A stretch of 35,715 bases of DNA from an uncultured Geobacter sp. Its GTDB lineage: Bacteria > Desulfobacterota > Desulfuromonadia > Geobacterales > CAIOGM01. The translations under genes and the position numbers were made by a program. The notes beneath the pieces were generated by a model, which was not told where the DNA came from, did no database searches, and was given only the letters and a program-made list of their open reading frames with translations. Shown here one piece after another: positions 1 through 9,162 of the stretch (position 1 is its first letter; every line of letters starts with the position of its first letter). The DNA lies in contig CAIOGM010000174.1 in assembly GCA_903857795.1 (NCBI GenBank), forward strand, positions 1 to 35,715. The letters run 5' to 3'.

Positions 1-304
1 AGGACGGCGCAGAGAAGCGTCATGTGATTAAAAATCATCGAAAGCCTGCGTGATGTGCTCCTGTTCGCCCGCTTGAGTACCCCAAATGGGTAAGCCGATG
101 CGTTTAGTACTGATTATCGAAAACTAACCGGGAGTAGTTGACATCCCACGTCATCTGCTCGCGGCGATGTGTCGGAGAGGGCCTTGTCTGTCGCTTGCAA
201 AAAACAGGGAGAGGGCAATCATGGCGATTACTGGAGAATATGGTTCAATCTGGAGCTTACCCCTCCTGCACCTTGCGCCACATGAGTGGCTGGAGCCGTA
301 GCTG
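1..304. other. Leading non-coding stretch upstream of comF
   Basis: No recognisable conserved gene lies here. A perfect TTGACA occurs at 138-143 but no -10 box follows at 16-18 bp, so I do not call a promoter. A short open frame with a purine-rich Shine-Dalgarno sequence lies at 221-301 and is listed separately. A small inverted repeat (TGATT-AAA-AATCA) near 25-37 is too short to interpret. The window edge may cut an upstream gene, but I see no coding signal running into it. Confidence 0.5.
221..301 (+). CDS. Possible 26-residue leader ORF ahead of comF
   Basis: ATG at 221 is preceded by a purine-rich stretch (GGGAGAGGG, about 208-215). It opens 26 codons (MAITGEYGSIWSLP...) and stops with TAG at 299-301, three bases before the comF ATG at 305. 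The same frame is open back to an in-frame ATG at 167. The good ribosome site and near-abutting stop would suit translational coupling to comF. The peptide resembles nothing I recognise and has no motif, so it may be a chance frame. Confidence 0.25.
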   Translation: MAITGEYGSIWSLPLLHLAPHEWLEP

Positions 305-1018
305 ATGCTCCGCGTGCTGCTGGGGCTCCTCTTCCCGCCGCTCTGCCACGCCTGCCGGAAGTTCATTCCGAATGCGGGGGAACTCCATCTCTGCCTGCGA
401 TGCCGCGAAGAGCTGCATCCCATCACCTCGCCCCTCTGCACCGTCTGTGGAATCCCTTTCGCTACCCCCGGCGGGATTGACCACCCCTGCGGCGCCTGCC
501 TGACGACCCCTCCCCGCTACAGCGCAGCCCGGGCCGCACTCTGCTTCGACGGGCCCGCCCGGGAACTGATTCACCGCTTCAAGTATGACCGGAAGGTTCA
601 TTTGGCCCACCCCCTGACCCTCCTGGCCAACGAGACGCTCTCCTCCTTCGCTCTCTCCTCAGGCGCCGAGCTCCTCTTTCCGGTGCCGCTCCATCGGCAA
701 CGGCTCCGGGAGCGGGGGTTCAACCAGGCGATTCTCCTGGGGCGCCCCCTCTCAAAGATGTGGCGGATTCCGCTGGTGGTGAACAATCTCCGCCGGATTC
801 GCCGGACAGAACCCCAGGTGACCCTCTCGGCGGCGGAGCGACAGGCCAACGTACGTGGCGCCTTCTCCCTGGCCGACCCCGCTGCGGTGCGCGGCAAAAA
901 GGTCATCCTCCTGGATGACGTCTACACCACCGGGAGCACCGTGGCCGAATGCAGCAGAGTCCTGAGAAAGGGGGGGGCAGAAGAGGTATACATCATCACC
1001 GTGGCGCGGGCGGTGTAG
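305..1018 (+). CDS. comF: ComF family phosphoribosyltransferase-like protein
   Basis: This is a 237-residue protein of the ComF/GntX family, which contributes to DNA uptake in naturally competent bacteria and otherwise has a poorly defined role in handling DNA or phosphoribosyl substrates. The N-terminus carries four CxxC pairs (C14/C17, C30/C33, C45/C48, C62/C65), a double zinc-ribbon pattern. The C-terminus has the PRPP-binding loop of type I phosphoribosyltransferases, VILLDDVYTTGST at about 200-212, with the paired aspartates at about 204-205. Length is typical of the family. The start has GGAG about 9 nt upstream. The stop codon directly abuts the stop codon of the convergent lhgO gene, with no terminator between them. 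Presence alone does not prove that the cell is competent. Confidence 0.92.
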   Translation: MLRVLLGLLFPPLCHACRKFIPNAGELHLCLRCREELHPITSPLCTVCGIPFATPGGIDHPCGACLTTPPRYSAARAALCFDGPARELIHRFKYDRKVHLAHPLTLLANETLSSFALSSGAELLFPVPLHRQRLRERGFNQAILLGRPLSKMWRIPLVVNNLRRIRRTEPQVTLSAAERQANVRGAFSLADPAAVRGKKVILLDDVYTTGSTVAECSRVLRKGGAEEVYIITVARAV

Positions 1019-2215
1019 CTACCGGAAGTGCTCCGCCACCATCTTCTGCGCCAGGTCCATGGAGCTGGTGAAAGCGGGAGAGATTGGGTTAAGAACATGA
1101 AGTGCGTCGCCGTCGGCCAAAACCATGAAGTCCATGACGAGCTCTTTGGTCTCCCAGTTGACGAGCTGGGGCCTGATACCGACCTTGGCGCATGGTGCGA
1201 TGTCAGCGGGAGCGAGCTGTTTGACCAGCCGGGCGGCATCGCGAAAGAAGTAGGAGGGGAGGTATTTCTTCGGCTCCGTGAGGGCCACGCTCCGGAACTG
1301 GGGATTTTGCATGAAGAGCTGGAGGTCCTCCAGGGCGATCCGGAAGGCGTCCCCGTCGATTCCGGAAAGGAGCCCGTAATTCTCCCTGCCGAAGGCCGGG
1401 ATGGCGGTGGGCCCCAGATAGACCTCCCCCCCCACGCTCCGGGTGAAGTGAACCCCCAGGAAGGGGTTGCGGATGTCCGGAACCGGATAAATGTTGGAGT
1501 TCACCGTGTACGGCGTCCCCGGGTTTAGCATCCGGTACAGCCCCTTGAACGGGATGAGCCGGTACTCTTTCCCCACGCCGAAGAGCCCCGCCACCTTGTC
1601 GCAGTAGGCGCCACTGGCGTTGATGACGCGGCGAAAACCGATCTCCCCCCGGGTAGTCACCACGGTCGTGCTCCCCTTCAAGCCGGTGAGCCGGCAGTCG
1701 CAGAGGATCCGGACCTTCCCCGTCGCCTCCAGTCCCCTCTTCAGACTCTTCATCACCGCCTTGGGATCCACCACTGCGGTGTCGTGTGACAGGAGCGCCC
1801 GCCCCGCACTCCGGGCGTTGGGCTCGATCTCTTTAAGCTGTCGCTCGTCGATGAGCTCCACCCGGGCGCCGTTGCTCTTGGCCCGGGAGTAGAGTTCGTC
1901 CAGGGTCGCCAGCTCGTCGGAGCTTCGGGCAACGATCACCTTGCCACTCTCCTTGAGTGGCAGCCCCTGCTCCCGGCAGTACTCCTTCATCAGCCGGTTG
2001 CCGGTGAGGCACGACCTGGCCTTGAGGCTGTCCGGGGAGTAGTAGATGCCGGCGTGGAGCACACCGCTGTTGCGCCCCGAGGCATGTTTCCCCGGCTCCG
2101 GCTCCTTCTCTATGACCAGGATATCCCCCTGCCCCCCCTTCACCAGCTCCCGCGCCAGGGTCAATCCGATGATCCCCGCTCCGATGATCAGAATGTCCGC
2201 CCGCTCCGCTGTCAT
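1019..2215 (-). CDS. lhgO: L-2-hydroxyglutarate oxidase (FAD-dependent)
   Basis: This 398-residue protein belongs to the DAO/GlpO FAD oxidoreductase fold, LhgO/YgaF type. The family oxidises L-2-hydroxyglutarate to 2-oxoglutarate and in E. coli passes the electrons to the membrane quinone pool. The FAD dinucleotide-binding motif GAGIIG is at residues 12-17, followed by the family signature HASGRNSGVLHAGIYY at about 43-58. The ATG has AGGAG 8 nt upstream. A 91-bp gap separates it from the upstream channel gene on the same strand, so co-transcription is possible. Its 3' end abuts comF. The annotation rests on the N-terminal signature and overall length; a broader FAD-dependent oxidoreductase is the cautious alternative. 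Confidence 0.88.
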   Translation of the reverse strand: MTAERADILIIGAGIIGLTLARELVKGGQGDILVIEKEPEPGKHASGRNSGVLHAGIYYSPDSLKARSCLTGNRLMKEYCREQGLPLKESGKVIVARSSDELATLDELYSRAKSNGARVELIDERQLKEIEPNARSAGRALLSHDTAVVDPKAVMKSLKRGLEATGKVRILCDCRLTGLKGSTTVVTTRGEIGFRRVINASGAYCDKVAGLFGVGKEYRLIPFKGLYRMLNPGTPYTVNSNIYPVPDIRNPFLGVHFTRSVGGEVYLGPTAIPAFGRENYGLLSGIDGDAFRIALEDLQLFMQNPQFRSVALTEPKKYLPSYFFRDAARLVKQLAPADIAPCAKVGIRPQLVNWETKELVMDFMVLADGDALHVLNPISPAFTSSMDLAQKMVAEHFR

Positions 2216-2306
2216 GGCCCGTTCTCCTGTCTGGTTTCGCCGGGAACGGCGGTTTCGGTTTTCTCCCCTCCTGGTTCAGGAGGGGCCGGGGGTGGTCCGC
2301 TGTCAA

Positions 2307-3398
2307 TCACGCATGCTCCCAGCCGCTGGCCTGCCAGTTGTCGGTATGCTCGCCGGGGAAATACCAGGGGGGGACCGTGAGCCGGAGGCGGTTGGCCAGG
2401 GAGATGACATACGGTTCATACATGGAACGAAGCTCCGCCAACCGCTCGTCAGCCGCGGCATCGGCCCGCAACCTCACCCCGGCGGCGGAGAGTACCTCCC
2501 GCAGCTCAGTCAGGGCCGCCGGTGGCAGCCGATCTTCACTCCGGTCAAGAGAGGTGGTAAAGATGTGGGAGAGATCCACCACCGCGTGCCGGGTGATGGC
2601 GAAGGTCAGCTCCGCCTGCCGTTCGCAGGCCCCTTCGAGCCCCACCATGACCAGGGCGCAGGTGTCGAGAATCACGGTGAGAGCCGCCAGCCACGACTGG
2701 TTGTCATGGTGGGAGCGGAAGTAGGCGAGGACCGGGTAGGAGAGGTGGCTCTCCAGCAGCTCGGCGGACCACCGCTCCCAGTCATGCAGGAGCTGCCGCA
2801 GCGCCTCCATTGCCTGGTCCCGGGCATGACGGCGGATCATCTCGGCGGCGGTGGCGGGGGAGCCGGCCCGGGCATCCAGCAGGGAAATAGTCACCTCCCG
2901 GCGGGCAAAGGACTGGTTGAGGGCCGGAAGATAGCCGATGACCAACGCCAGGAAACCAAACCCCATCCCCGATTCGGCCACCGTGAGGAGTCGGGCCAAC
3001 GGGGTCCGCGGCACCACGTCCCCAAGACCGAGGGTGAAGAAGGTGGTACCGCTCATGTAAAGGTCGGTCCAGAAGTCCACCGGAGTGCTGTCCATGGTGG
3101 TAAGAATTGAACCGGTGGCGAAATGGATGAGGGCGAAGCCGAGGATCAGATCCCCCACCCAGATGGAGAAGAGGAGAAGAAGCGAGAGGGGGCCGTAGAA
3201 ACTGAGGTAATGTTCCCGGCTGCTCGGTCGTGACAGCAGGTTGGCCACGGCGTTCCAGGGAACCCAGGTGCAACGGTAGAAGAGCCGGGTCAGCCGGAAC
3301 CGGCGGGTCACCCGGCGGGGGAGGATGATTGTCTCGAATCCTTCCCAGAGGGAGACCCCGATGAGAACCATACCGACGACTGCTGCCAGAAACTTCAC
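2307..3398 (-). CDS. Potassium channel-like membrane protein, one pore loop, GLGD filter
   Basis: I choose the GTG at 3398 (363 residues) because GGAGG (3405-3409) lies 6 nt upstream; the ATG at 3431 has no such site and would place the GGAGG inside the gene. The protein has an N-terminal hydrophobic segment (about 3-20), a second transmembrane segment (about 66-93), a pore helix ending in TLGLGD at about 122-127, and a following inner helix (about 136-160). This is the Ion_trans_2 layout of a K+ channel, but the filter is GLG rather than the usual GYG; GLG is known in some two-pore-domain channels. The remaining 190 or so residues are soluble and mostly helical, with no RCK/TrkA nucleotide-binding motif. 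Function as a K+ or other cation channel is inferred. Confidence 0.8.
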   Translation of the reverse strand: MKFLAAVVGMVLIGVSLWEGFETIILPRRVTRRFRLTRLFYRCTWVPWNAVANLLSRPSSREHYLSFYGPLSLLLLFSIWVGDLILGFALIHFATGSILTTMDSTPVDFWTDLYMSGTTFFTLGLGDVVPRTPLARLLTVAESGMGFGFLALVIGYLPALNQSFARREVTISLLDARAGSPATAAEMIRRHARDQAMEALRQLLHDWERWSAELLESHLSYPVLAYFRSHHDNQSWLAALTVILDTCALVMVGLEGACERQAELTFAITRHAVVDLSHIFTTSLDRSEDRLPPAALTELREVLSAAGVRLRADAAADERLAELRSMYEPYVISLANRLRLTVPPWYFPGEHTDNWQASGWEHA

Positions 3399-3483
3399 CG
3401 TTGACCTCCAGAGATGAGGGGAAGAGAGCATCGCAACATCATGGGGGTGTAAGGCGGCGCCCGGGGGTGAGTACGAGCGTCAA

Positions 3484-3513
3484 AGCATAGCAGCTCCGGC
3501 GCTTCCACGGCAA
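3484..3513 (-). promoter_or_regulatory. Weak candidate sigma70 promoter for the channel gene
   Basis: Reading on the minus strand, TTGCCG (3508-3513) and TATGCT (3484-3489) are 18 bp apart, each matching the consensus at about four of six bases. It would start transcription roughly 80 bp upstream of the chosen channel start. Low information content; it could be chance. Confidence 0.25.
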
Positions 3514-3525
3514 CGTAAAAGCGGT

Positions 3526-4761
3526 TCAGAACATCCCGACAATGGCTCCGGTCATCAGGGAAGCCAGGATTCCTGCGATCAGCGCCTTCCCCCCCATGCC
3601 GACTATCTCATTTCGCCGCTGGGGACAGAGTGAGCCGAGCCCCCCGATGAGGATCCCCAGGCTGCCCAGATTGGCGAAGCTGCAGAGGGCATAGGTCATG
3701 ATCAGCCGGCTCTTGGCGCAGAGCGCCGCCTGGGGGAGCCGGGCAAGATCGATGAACGCCAGAAGCTCGTTGAGAACGACCTTGGTCCCCATGAGCGCTC
3801 CGGCGGTCCCGGCCTCCTCCCACGGTACGCCGATGAGCCAGACCACCGGCGACATCAGCGCCCCCAGGATCCGTTCCAGGCTCACCGGCGCCCCCATCAC
3901 GGGGGGGAAGAGTCCGAGGCCGATGTCGGCCAGCTTCACCAGGGCCACGAAGACGATGAGAATCGCCACGATATTGAAGAGGAGCTGGAGACCGTCCCAG
4001 GTCCCCTTTGCCAGCGCATCCATGGCGCTGGTGGCCTGGGATGGAGTGATCTCGTCGCCGAGAGTCTGGGGTTCCGTCTCCGGCACCATGACGGAGGCCA
4101 GCAGCAGCGCCGCCGGGGCATGGATGATGGAGGCGGTAAGGATATGGCCGAGGGGGTCGGGGAGGGCCCCTTTCAGCACCGTGGCGTAGAGGATCAGCAT
4201 GGTGCCGGCGATGCAGGAGAGCCCGGTGGTCATCATGGCAAACAGTTCACTGCGGGTCATCCTGTTCAGGTAGGGTCGGATCAGCAGAGGGGATTCGACC
4301 ATTCCCAGGAAGATACAGCCGGAGGCGACCACCCCCAGCGCTCCGCCGATCCCCATGCTCTTGCGCAGCAGCCAGGAAAAGGCCCGGACTACCCGGGGAA
4401 GAATGCGCCAGTAGTAGAGCAGCGCGGTTAGAGCGCCGATGACGAGTACCAGCGGCAGGGACTGAAACGCCAGAGAGAACGAGCCCCCTGGCCTGGTCTC
4501 CTGATAGGGGAGAGCCCCCCCTCCAAGAGGACCGAAGACGAAGGAGGTGCCGGCTACTGTCGCATCCTGGAAGGCGGTGACCACGGCGTTGAGCCCGAGG
4601 AAGAGCTCCCGGAACAGCGGCGCCTTCAGCATCAGGAGGGCAATGGCCACCTGCAGCGCCACCCCCGCCAGGATGATCCGCCAGTGGATGATCCGCCGAT
4701 TTTCACTCATGAGCCAGGCAACGGCCAGTAGGGTAACGATTCCGGTAATGCCCTGTATCAC
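3526..4761 (-). CDS. nupC: NupC family concentrative nucleoside transporter
   Basis: This 411-residue polytopic membrane protein is of the concentrative nucleoside transporter family, which imports nucleosides driven by H+ or Na+. Several family hallmarks are visible: a central stretch with ESPLLIRPYL, the LNELLAFIDL segment in the C-terminal half (E. coli NupC has LNEFVA here), and FANLGSLGILIGGLG near the end. Length matches bacterial members (about 400). The start is GTG at 4761 with a strong AGGAGG 6 nt upstream. The gene lies downstream of rpoD but beyond a terminator, so it is probably a separate unit. Substrate range and the coupling ion cannot be read from sequence by eye. Confidence 0.9.
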   Translation of the reverse strand: MIQGITGIVTLLAVAWLMSENRRIIHWRIILAGVALQVAIALLMLKAPLFRELFLGLNAVVTAFQDATVAGTSFVFGPLGGGALPYQETRPGGSFSLAFQSLPLVLVIGALTALLYYWRILPRVVRAFSWLLRKSMGIGGALGVVASGCIFLGMVESPLLIRPYLNRMTRSELFAMMTTGLSCIAGTMLILYATVLKGALPDPLGHILTASIIHAPAALLLASVMVPETEPQTLGDEITPSQATSAMDALAKGTWDGLQLLFNIVAILIVFVALVKLADIGLGLFPPVMGAPVSLERILGALMSPVVWLIGVPWEEAGTAGALMGTKVVLNELLAFIDLARLPQAALCAKSRLIMTYALCSFANLGSLGILIGGLGSLCPQRRNEIVGMGGKALIAGILASLMTGAIVGMF

Positions 4762-4934
4762 GCGGCACCTCCTGTTGTTTACAGCTTAAGCAGCACTCCA
4801 CGCCGATGGCGCCAGGCAAAGGCCCCGGCAGAAACAGGCCTATGCCGCTTACAGCGGATGACCAACTTCCGCCTGCGAAAAACGGCATGAGGGATGGTGA
4901 TAAGGGGGGATGAACCTGGAATGCTGCATGATCG

Positions 4935-4967
4935 AAAAACGGCCGCCCCGAAAATCGGGAGCGGCCG
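4935..4967 (-). terminator. Rho-independent terminator of the rpoD operon
   Basis: On the minus strand an arm CGGCCGC plus CCCG (with one bulged T) pairs with CGGG plus GCGGCCG across a five-base loop. It is followed directly by TTTTT (4935-4939). It begins about 10 bp after the rpoD stop codon. This is a classical intrinsic terminator and marks the end of the rpsU-rpoD operon. Confidence 0.88.
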
Positions 4968-4976
4968 CTACTCTTC

Positions 4977-6740
4977 CTACTCGACGAAGCTCTTCAGCTT
5001 CTTGCTCCGGCTGGGGTGACGGAGCTTCCGGAGCGCCTTGGCCTCGATCTGCCGGATCCGCTCCCTGGTCACCTCGAAGTCCTGACCAACCTCTTCCAGG
5101 GTATGGTCGCTCTTCTCACCGATGCCGAACCGCATCCGGAGGACCTTCTCCTCCCGCGGGGTGAGGGTATTGAGGACCCGTGCGGTCTGCTCGGAGAGAT
5201 TGGCCTTGATGACCGCCTCCAGGGGAGAAACGACCCCCTTGTCCTCGATAAAATCTCCCAGGTGCGAATCCTCTTCCTCTCCGATGGGGGTCTCCAGAGA
5301 GATCGGCTCCTTGGCGATCTTCAAGACCTTGCGCACCTTATCCAGGGGGAGCTGCATCCGCTCGGCGATCTCCTCGGGGGACGGTTCGCGGCCGATCTCC
5401 TGCACCAGCTGCCTGCTGGTCCTGATCAGCTTGTTGATGGTCTCGATCATATGCACCGGAATCCTGATGGTTCGGGCCTGATCTGCGATGGCGCGGGTGA
5501 TCGCCTGCCGGATCCACCAGGTGGCGTAGGTGGAGAACTTGTACCCTCGCTGGTACTCAAACTTGTCCACCGCTTTCATGAGCCCGATGTTCCCCTCCTG
5601 GATCAGGTCGAGGAACTGCAGTCCACGGTTGGTGTACTTCTTGGCGATGGAAACCACCAGCCGGAGGTTGGCCTCCACCAGCTCGCTCTTGGCCAGCTTG
5701 GATTTCCGCTCCCCCTCCACAATGGCCTTGATGGCCCGCGCCAGTTCGGTGGGGTGGAACCCGGATTTCTGCTCGATCTCCTTCAGGTCACGCCGGGCGG
5801 AGGAGAGCCGACCGTGGAGCTTCTGGGCCTCTTCGACGTCGATCCCCAGCAGGGTCAGGATCTCCGCCGCCTCATCGGGCGCGGAATCCATTCGGGCAAG
5901 CAGTACTTCGACCTCCGGCGCGGGGAGCGGGAGGCCGGCGGTGCTCTCCCGGTACCGGGACATCACCTTTTCGACCTTCTGAGAGAGCTCTTTCAGCCGC
6001 TGGGAGATGATCTCCACATGGCGGTCCTTGAGCCGCAGAGACTTGACCATGTCGGCGGTCCGCCCCTTCACCTCCGCCAGTTCGGCGACAGCCTCGGCAC
6101 GCTCCTCCACCGGCAGACCATGGGGCTCCAGCAGGAGGTGCAGCTCCTCCATCCGGATGTCATGGAGCCTGATCTCTTCGATGACCGTCAGGAGCCGGAC
6201 CTTGCTGGGATCCTCCTCGTCCTCTTCCAGCTCAACATCCTCCTCGATATCCTTGCTGATGTCGGCTGGAACGATCTGCCCCTTCCGGAGCCGCTCTCCC
6301 AGGGAGAGGAGCTCCTTGACGGTGATCGGGGTATTGAGGATGACACTGGCCACATCCCGATCCCCCTCCTCGATCCGCTTGGCGATCTCCACCTCACCCT
6401 CGCGGGTCAACAGAGAGACCGACCCCATCTCCCGCAGATACATCCGGACGGGATCGCTGGTTCGACCGAGGGTTCCCGGTTCGAACTCCATCTCTTCCTG
6501 CTCGGCCTCGGCCTCTTCGTCTTCGTCCAGCTCCAGCTTGATCTTGGGGATCTTCACCTTCTGGGCGGAATCGACCACCTCGATGTCCATCTCCCCGAAC
6601 ATACTCATGACATCGTCGATCTGCTCGGAGGAGACGATATCGGGAGGGAGGAGGTCGTTCACCTCGTCATAGGTCAAAAACCCCTTCTCTTTTCCCATGT
6701 CGATCAGCTGCTTCACTTCTTCCATACTCTTCTTGGCCAT
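4977..6740 (-). CDS. rpoD: RNA polymerase primary sigma factor (sigma70, RpoD)
   Basis: This is the housekeeping sigma factor, 587 residues from the ATG at 6740. Region 1.1 lies at about 5-60, followed by a very acidic stretch (71-86). [11 protein letters not shown] (96-106) is region 1.2. A long non-conserved domain follows, then region 2 with [20 protein letters not shown] (371-390) and the -10 recognition helix [14 protein letters not shown] (405-418). Region 4 carries [20 protein letters not shown] (547-566), the -35 helix-turn-helix. An open frame extends 59 codons upstream but only within dnaG. The start is set by AGAGG upstream and by homology to MAKK... starts. Stop and start overlap dnaG as TGATG (1 nt), which suggests translational coupling. 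It is the last gene of the operon. Confidence 0.98.
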   Translation of the reverse strand: MAKKSMEEVKQLIDMGKEKGFLTYDEVNDLLPPDIVSSEQIDDVMSMFGEMDIEVVDSAQKVKIPKIKLELDEDEEAEAEQEEMEFEPGTLGRTSDPVRMYLREMGSVSLLTREGEVEIAKRIEEGDRDVASVILNTPITVKELLSLGERLRKGQIVPADISKDIEEDVELEEDEEDPSKVRLLTVIEEIRLHDIRMEELHLLLEPHGLPVEERAEAVAELAEVKGRTADMVKSLRLKDRHVEIISQRLKELSQKVEKVMSRYRESTAGLPLPAPEVEVLLARMDSAPDEAAEILTLLGIDVEEAQKLHGRLSSARRDLKEIEQKSGFHPTELARAIKAIVEGERKSKLAKSELVEANLRLVVSIAKKYTNRGLQFLDLIQEGNIGLMKAVDKFEYQRGYKFSTYATWWIRQAITRAIADQARTIRIPVHMIETINKLIRTSRQLVQEIGREPSPEEIAERMQLPLDKVRKVLKIAKEPISLETPIGEEEDSHLGDFIEDKGVVSPLEAVIKANLSEQTARVLNTLTPREEKVLRMRFGIGEKSDHTLEEVGQDFEVTRERIRQIEAKALRKLRHPSRSKKLKSFVE

Positions 6741-8527
6741 CAAAGCACCTCTGTCTGAGTCCTGCCTGATGATGATACCAGTGATTTCCGGGCCCGCAAG
6801 CAATCGAGCCGCCTCAGAATTTCCCAGTAACGTTCGCTTTCCGGTTCGACCCGGAACAGTTCCTGCCGGAGAGTCTTGGCCTCTCCCAGGAGGGCCTTCT
6901 CCCGACTCGCCCGACACTGGACGACGGCCTTGTTCACATCTATGTCGTTCAGATGGGTTTCGCCGATAAAGAGCGCGCCCAGCCGGCTCCGCTCCTCATC
7001 AGGGGTGATGAGCCGAAGCACCGCCGGCCAGTCCACCCGTTCCGCATCCAGCATCTGCCGCATGATCTCGCCGGCGATGCCGGCAAGCTCGGGACGGAAG
7101 AAAAGCTCTATCCCTTCTGCCGCCACCAGCGGGGCCACCGTCGGGAACTTCCCCATGAGTGCGAGAAGCATCTCCTCGGGATCACCACCTGTCGCCACTC
7201 CCCGCTCCCGAGGAGCGAAGCGCTCGGCACGGACCGGTTCACGGCCGACACCGCTCCTGAGGTGCTGCGGATCGATATCCAGGGAGCGGGCGACCTCCTG
7301 GAGGTAACGCTCCCGCTCGATGGGGTCCGCGACCTTCTTCAGCCACGGGATCAGCTCGTTGGCCACCCGGGCCTTGCCGTCGGCTGTCCCCACGTTCTCC
7401 TTCCGCAGGATCTCCCGCGCCAGAAAATCGAAGGCCGGACGGGCCCGCGCCACCAGGGCGGCGAACGCCTCTTTCCCCTCTTTTCTGATGAAGCTGTCAG
7501 GGTCTTCACCCTGGGGGAGCGCCACCACCGTGGCCGTCACCTGCTCGGTAAGAGAGAGCTCGACGGTCCGTAAGGTCGCCTTTCGGCCGGCGCCGTCCGC
7601 GTCGAAGAGAGTGTCTATCCGGCCGGCATAGCGGCAGAGGAGCTTCAGATGCTGTTCCGTCAGCGCCGTACCGCAGGCCGCCACCACATTCTTGACTCCG
7701 GCCTGGTAAAGGGCCAGGTGATCGAAGTACCCCTCCACGATGAGGGCCCGACCGCTCTCCCGCATGGCCGGCTTTGCCAGGTGGAGACCGAAGAGCACCT
7801 CGCTCTTGCGGTAGACCGGTGATTCCGGGGAGTTGATGTACTTGGGAAGAGTGTCGTCCAGGACACGTCCGCCAAAGCCCAGTGGCCGCCCCTGGGGATC
7901 GGAGATGACGAAGAGGAGACGATTGCGGAAGGTATCGTAGTACCCCCCCCCGTCCCTCCGGCGCAAGAGCCCCAGTTTCTCCGCCTGATCCGGCGCCACC
8001 CCCTGTCGTTCCAGGAAACGGGTCAGGGCATCCCAGCGATCGGGGGCAAATCCCAGCCGGTAACTTTCGGCCACGCCGGCATCTACTCCGCGATGCTGCA
8101 GGTACTCCCGGGCAGCCGCGGCCTCCCGCTCCTCCAGGAGGAAGCGACGGTAGAAGCCGACCGCCAATTCATTAATCCGGAAGAAGCGCTCGCGCTCGTC
8201 GGTTCGCCGTTTTTCGCCGGGAGAGGCAGGGCGCTCTGCGATGACCACACCGACCCGTTTCGCCAGGAACCGGACCGCTTCGGGAAATTCCAGCCCCTCG
8301 ATCTTCATCACGAAGGCGAAGACATCCCCCCCCACGCCGCAGCCGAAGCAGTGAAAGATTCCCCGACCGGGATTGACGTTGAACGAAGGGCTCTTCTCAC
8401 CATGAAAGGGGCAGAGCCCCGTGGCATTGGATCCGGAGCGCTTCAGGATGACGTATTCCGCGACAATCTCCTGGATCTTTGCCCGGTCCCGTACCTCGCT
8501 GATGATCTCGTCGGAAATCTGCGCCAC
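6740..8527 (-). CDS. dnaG: DNA primase DnaG
   Basis: This primase makes RNA primers for chromosomal replication. The CHC2 zinc finger is visible as CPFH (C39, H42) and CFGC (C60, C63). A TOPRIM segment with [16 protein letters not shown] follows, then a helicase-binding type C-terminal region. I prefer the GTG at 8527 (595 residues) because it gives the usual MxxISDEII-type N-terminus; a TTG at 8539 would add four residues. Neither start has a visible Shine-Dalgarno sequence: the upstream DNA is a heptamer repeat array, which may keep primase synthesis low. The gene lies between cvpA and rpoD in the macromolecular-synthesis operon and overlaps rpoD by one base. Confidence 0.95.
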   Translation of the reverse strand: MAQISDEIISEVRDRAKIQEIVAEYVILKRSGSNATGLCPFHGEKSPSFNVNPGRGIFHCFGCGVGGDVFAFVMKIEGLEFPEAVRFLAKRVGVVIAERPASPGEKRRTDERERFFRINELAVGFYRRFLLEEREAAAAREYLQHRGVDAGVAESYRLGFAPDRWDALTRFLERQGVAPDQAEKLGLLRRRDGGGYYDTFRNRLLFVISDPQGRPLGFGGRVLDDTLPKYINSPESPVYRKSEVLFGLHLAKPAMRESGRALIVEGYFDHLALYQAGVKNVVAACGTALTEQHLKLLCRYAGRIDTLFDADGAGRKATLRTVELSLTEQVTATVVALPQGEDPDSFIRKEGKEAFAALVARARPAFDFLAREILRKENVGTADGKARVANELIPWLKKVADPIERERYLQEVARSLDIDPQHLRSGVGREPVRAERFAPRERGVATGGDPEEMLLALMGKFPTVAPLVAAEGIELFFRPELAGIAGEIMRQMLDAERVDWPAVLRLITPDEERSRLGALFIGETHLNDIDVNKAVVQCRASREKALLGEAKTLRQELFRVEPESERYWEILRRLDCLRARKSLVSSSGRTQTEVL

Positions 8528-8544
8528 TTGAAAACCCAATTACG

Positions 8545-8614
8545 GATTAAGAATTAAGAATTAAGAATTAAGAATTAAGAATTAAGAATTAAGAATTAAG
8601 AATTAAGAATTAAG
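8545..8614. repeat. Heptamer tandem repeat AATTAAG, nine perfect copies plus one imperfect
   Basis: Nine head-to-tail copies of AATTAAG fill 8552-8614, and a tenth unit at 8545-8551 differs at its first base. On the coding strand of the operon it reads CTTAATT. The array ends about 18-30 bp before the dnaG start and occupies the place where a ribosome site would be expected. Perfect short units imply recent expansion by slippage, so copy number probably varies between strains. Confidence 0.97.
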
Positions 8615-8627
8615 AGTCACGGTCCAC

Positions 8628-8655
8628 AATTCGTAATTCGTAATTCTCAATTCGT
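8628..8655. repeat. Second heptamer array, AATTCGT-like, four units
   Basis: The units are AATTCGT (8628-8634), AATTCGT (8635-8641), AATTCTC (8642-8648) and AATTCGT (8649-8655). The array abuts the cvpA stop codon (8655-8657) and is separated from the AATTAAG array by 13 bp. Both arrays share the AATT core and the 7-bp period, so they are likely related. Confidence 0.9.
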
Positions 8656-9143
8656 CACTGCCTCCCCCGCCGCCATCCGGCCAGGAGTTCCCGGCCGCAA
8701 TTCACGAACGGCCGGGCGGCGGCCGACCCCTCCACCTTTCTTCTCACCGTTTCCGGGGCAGGCGGAGCGCTTCCCACCCCCAGAAGCAGAGAGAGGAGCA
8801 GCGCCCCTTCCAGCAGGCCGAAGAGGGCCCCGCCGGCTCGGTTGATCCCCCCCAGGAGAACCAGCTTGAAGATGACTGTCAGCAGATGGCCCACGAACCA
8901 GGCAAGGATTCCGGAAGCCACGAGGATCAGGATGAATGACAGGGCGATGGAGATGCCATGGGGTAACGGCAGGAGCGGCTTCATCAAAAGCGCCAGAGAA
9001 GGAGAAAATCGAAACGCTCCCCACCCGCCGACTACCAGACCCAGCAGGGAGCAGACCTCCCGGATCAGCCCTTTGAAGCACCCTTTAACCGAGAACAGCA
9101 GCAAAATGCCCCAGACCAGGTACTCTATCAGGCGATCCCCCAT
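8655..9143 (-). CDS. cvpA: CvpA family inner-membrane protein
   Basis: A 162-residue membrane protein of the CvpA (colicin V production) family. Four hydrophobic segments are visible at about 8-22, 28-45, 63-90 and 98-125, with the family's GFxxGLIRE-like segment as KGCFKGLIREVCSLLG near residues 20-35. The function is not well defined; E. coli CvpA affects colicin V export and envelope homeostasis. Its place inside the rpsU-dnaG-rpoD operon is shared by several deltaproteobacteria as far as I know. The ATG at 9143 has no clear Shine-Dalgarno sequence, and a 28-nt palindrome lies 20-47 nt upstream. Confidence 0.85.
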   Translation of the reverse strand: MGDRLIEYLVWGILLLFSVKGCFKGLIREVCSLLGLVVGGWGAFRFSPSLALLMKPLLPLPHGISIALSFILILVASGILAWFVGHLLTVIFKLVLLGGINRAGGALFGLLEGALLLSLLLGVGSAPPAPETVRRKVEGSAAARPFVNCGRELLAGWRRGRQ

Positions 9144-9162
9144 GACAGTACAAAAAGTAAAA

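Noticed and set aside
138-165. TTGACA at 138-143 as a comF promoter
   Set aside because: No acceptable -10 hexamer at 16-18 bp; the following DNA is GC-rich.
5016-6758. Open frame of 580 codons on + opposite rpoD
   Set aside because: It is an antisense shadow of rpoD: composition is unnatural (rich in Leu, Gly, Asp and His), no domain is visible, and rpoD on the other strand is certain.
8545-8655. CRISPR-like array
   Set aside because: The units are contiguous 7-mers with no spacers and no cas genes nearby, so these are simple tandem repeats.
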